Positions 61,883 to 64,000 of a DNA stretch of 64,000 bases are shown here, in pieces. Location of the stretch: positions 673,722 through 737,721 of the forward strand of contig JAJFKE010000023.1 in the NCBI GenBank assembly GCA_021773355.1, given 5' to 3'. The notes under the pieces were generated by a model. That model was not told where the DNA came from. It made no database searches and saw nothing but the letters and a program-made list of their open reading frames with translations. This DNA is from Gammaproteobacteria bacterium. GTDB taxonomy: Bacteria; Pseudomonadota; Gammaproteobacteria; Pseudomonadales; Pseudohongiellaceae. How positions within the stretch are numbered: the stretch's first letter is position 1; each line of letters begins with the position of its first letter. The position numbers were made by a program, and so were the translations under genes.

Positions 61883-63829
61883 ATGGGAAAGATAATAGGT
61901 ATCGACCTGGGAACCACTAACTCATGTGTTGCAGTCATGGATGGGGGTGAAGCTAAAGTACTGGAAAATGCCGAGGGTGATCGCACCACTCCTTCCGTCA
62001 TTGCTTATAGCGCTGACGGTGAGACTCTGGTTGGTCAACCAGCTAAGCGTCAAGCGGTAACCAATCCGATTAACACCTTGTTCGCTATCAAGCGCTTAAT
62101 TGGACGCCAGTTCAAAGATGAAGTAGTACAGAAAGACATCAAGATGGTGCCTTATAAAATTATCGAAGCCGATAATGGCGATGCCTGGGTTGAGGTAAAT
62201 GGCGAGAAGATGTCGCCGCCGCAAATCTCTGCGCAGACATTGATGAAGATGAAGAAGACAGCCGAGGACTTCTTGGGCGAACCGGTCACAGAAGCGGTTG
62301 TTACGGTGCCTGCGTACTTTAATGATTCCCAGCGTCAGGCAACTAAGGACGCGGGCAAGATTGCGGGTCTGGATGTTAAGCGAATTATCAACGAGCCAAC
62401 CGCTGCTGCCCTTGCCTATGGCATGGACAAGAAAGCCGGCGACTCCACTATTGCGGTGTATGACCTCGGTGGTGGTACTTTCGATATCTCGATTATTGAA
62501 ATTGCCGAGACCGATGGAGAACATACTTTCGAGGTACTCTCTACTAATGGTGACACTTTCCTCGGTGGTGAAGATTTCGATTTACGTTTAATCGATTATC
62601 TTGCTGATGAGTTCAAGAAAGAATCCGGCATGGATCTGCACAGCGATCCACTCGCTCTGCAACGTTTAAAAGAAGCGGCAGAGAAAGCCAAGATCGAATT
62701 GTCTTCGGCGCAGTCAACCGAAGTGAATCTGCCTTATATTACGGCTGATGCTACCGGTCCAAAACACATGGTGCAGAAGTTGACGCGCGCGAAATTTGAA
62801 TCACTGGTAGAGGATCTTGTAGAGCGAACCCTGGCTCCCCTTAAGACAGCCTTGGCGGATGCCGATCTGGATGCTTCTAAAATTGACGATGTCATTCTTG
62901 TTGGTGGTCAGACTCGTATGCCATTGGTACAGAAAAAAGTAGCAGATTTTTTTGGTAAGGAATCGCGTCATGATGTAAATCCTGACGAGGCGGTAGCCGT
63001 AGGTGCTGCAATTCAGGCGGCGGTACTGTCGGGTGATGTAACCGACGTATTGTTGTTAGACGTGACACCTCTGTCTTTGGGCATTGAAACCATGGGCGGT
63101 GTTGCCAGTACGCTAATCGACAAGAACACCACTATCCCGACCAAGAAGACACAGGTGTTCTCAACGGCGGATGACAATCAGACGGCGGTGACTATTCATG
63201 TAGTTCAGGGTGAGCGTAAGCAGGCAGCTCAGAACAAGTCTCTGGGGCGTTTTGACTTGAGTGATATTCCGCCTTCACCAAGAGGCATGCCGCAGATTGA
63301 AGTGGCCTTTGATCTTGATGCGAATGGCATCTTGAACGTGTCAGCCAAAGACAAGGCAACTGGTAAAGAACAATCTATCGTGATCAAGGCATCCAGCGGT
63401 TTGTCCGATGAAGAGATCGAACAGATGATCAAAGATGCTGAGGCTCACTCAGCCGATGATAAGAAGTTCGAAGAACTTATCACTGCGAGAAACACAGCTG
63501 ATGGCATGATTCACGCCACCAAGAAAACTTTGGAAGAAGCCGGAGATAAGGCGACTGACGAAGAGAAGGAAGCAATCAATAGTGCTATCACTGAGTTAGA
63601 GGAAGCAATTAAAGGCGATGATATAGCTGAAATTGAAGCTAAGACAAAAGTCTTAACCGACGCTTCCAGTGGGCTAGCACAGAAGATGTATGCCGAAGCA
63701 CAGGCCGATGCTGGTGCTGGTGCTGGTGCCGGTGCTGCAACAGAAGAAGGTGGCAGTCCTGAGAGCAATGAAGCGGTAGATGCTGAATTCGAAGAAGTTC
63801 AGGAAGAGGAAAAGGAAGAAGAGAAGTAA
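61883..63829 (+). CDS. dnaK: Chaperone protein DnaK (Hsp70)
   Basis: 648 aa from ATG 61883, chosen over TTG 61877. Nucleotide-binding motifs [15 protein letters not shown] and [11 protein letters not shown], linker [16 protein letters not shown], substrate domain, and an acidic end [12 protein letters not shown] in place of the common EEVKDKK. A Gly/Ala run ([10 protein letters not shown]) precedes the tail. Partner of GrpE; dnaJ would be expected after it but lies beyond the window. Confidence 0.98.
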   Translation: MGKIIGIDLGTTNSCVAVMDGGEAKVLENAEGDRTTPSVIAYSADGETLVGQPAKRQAVTNPINTLFAIKRLIGRQFKDEVVQKDIKMVPYKIIEADNGDAWVEVNGEKMSPPQISAQTLMKMKKTAEDFLGEPVTEAVVTVPAYFNDSQRQATKDAGKIAGLDVKRIINEPTAAALAYGMDKKAGDSTIAVYDLGGGTFDISIIEIAETDGEHTFEVLSTNGDTFLGGEDFDLRLIDYLADEFKKESGMDLHSDPLALQRLKEAAEKAKIELSSAQSTEVNLPYITADATGPKHMVQKLTRAKFESLVEDLVERTLAPLKTALADADLDASKIDDVILVGGQTRMPLVQKKVADFFGKESRHDVNPDEAVAVGAAIQAAVLSGDVTDVLLLDVTPLSLGIETMGGVASTLIDKNTTIPTKKTQVFSTADDNQTAVTIHVVQGERKQAAQNKSLGRFDLSDIPPSPRGMPQIEVAFDLDANGILNVSAKDKATGKEQSIVIKASSGLSDEEIEQMIKDAEAHSADDKKFEELITARNTADGMIHATKKTLEEAGDKATDEEKEAINSAITELEEAIKGDDIAEIEAKTKVLTDASSGLAQKMYAEAQADAGAGAGAGAATEEGGSPESNEAVDAEFEEVQEEEKEEEK

Positions 63830-63858
63830 GAAGAGAAGTAAGAAAACAAGTGCAATAC

Positions 63859-64000
63859 TACTCAGCTACTGTGCTGAATGACTTTAATTAAGTCTAGCTC
63901 TGCACATGCAATAGAAAACTAAGTCATGGCCATGACTTAGTTTTCTATTGCATGTGCAGAGCTAGACTTAATTAAAGTCATTCAGCACAGTAGCTGAGTA
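63859..64000. repeat. Perfect 142-bp palindrome at the window end
   Basis: The 71 bases at 63859-63929 are the exact reverse complement of 63930-64000, with no loop (centre ggcc at 63928-63931). It may continue beyond the window. Very long loopless palindromes are unstable in bacterial cells, so a chimeric read or contig-end inversion is likely. Confidence 0.85.

Overview
The window comes from a gammaproteobacterium. The right end carries the conserved neighbourhood ssrA–smpB–ratA–rnfH … bamE–fur–recN–grpE–dnaK, the tmRNA tag reads ANDESYALAA, and several genes are typical of free-living, probably marine or soil, gammaproteobacteria (PQQ dehydrogenases, TonB receptor, DUF2306, NSS transporter). 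Genus cannot be named from sequence alone.

Layout. 1–6.6 kb: 3' end of a PQQ dehydrogenase, a CPBP-type membrane protease, an IS30 and an IS3 element lodged among REP-like palindromes, a secreted Ig-fold protein and the C-terminal scrap of a FAD D-amino-acid dehydrogenase. 6.6–13.4 kb: a complete four-gene Wadjet (JetABCD/MksFEBG) anti-plasmid system. 13.4–16 kb: a hipBA toxin–antitoxin pair with four regularly spaced operators, between remnants of IS3-family elements. 16–21 kb: a TetR / sterol-desaturase-like / ABC membrane-domain operon and a complete PQQ dehydrogenase. 21–33.5 kb: mostly metabolic and secreted proteins (molybdenum hydroxylase large subunit, HbpS/GlcG-like protein, cupin, PBP4-like carboxypeptidase, DUF2306 + AraC regulator, CBS-GGDEF cyclase), plus a 72-codon SelW-like gene with an in-frame TGA at the catalytic position, probably a selenoprotein. 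33.5–50.6 kb: an island bounded by a 16-bp duplication of the ssrA 3' end. It holds a DUF4268 nuclease-like protein, a type I restriction–modification operon, two tyrosine recombinases, an SMC/Rad50-like ATPase with two small partner genes (candidate uncharacterised defence cassette), a PD-(D/E)xK protein, an HUH replication-initiator-like protein and an AlpA regulator. 50.6–64 kb: core genes, ending after dnaK in a perfect palindrome of at least 142 bp that runs to the window edge and may be an assembly artefact.

How it fits together. The left half and the ssrA island are accessory DNA rich in defence functions (Wadjet, HipBA, type I R-M, ATPase cassette, nuclease-like proteins) and mobility signals (IS30, IS3, REP palindromes, integrases). 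Three copies of the ssrA 3' end (about 20.98, 33.47 and 50.56 kb), with a duplicated 59-aa membrane-protein gene beside the first two, suggest repeated integration at the tmRNA gene. Gene calls rest on motif recognition; no database search was run.
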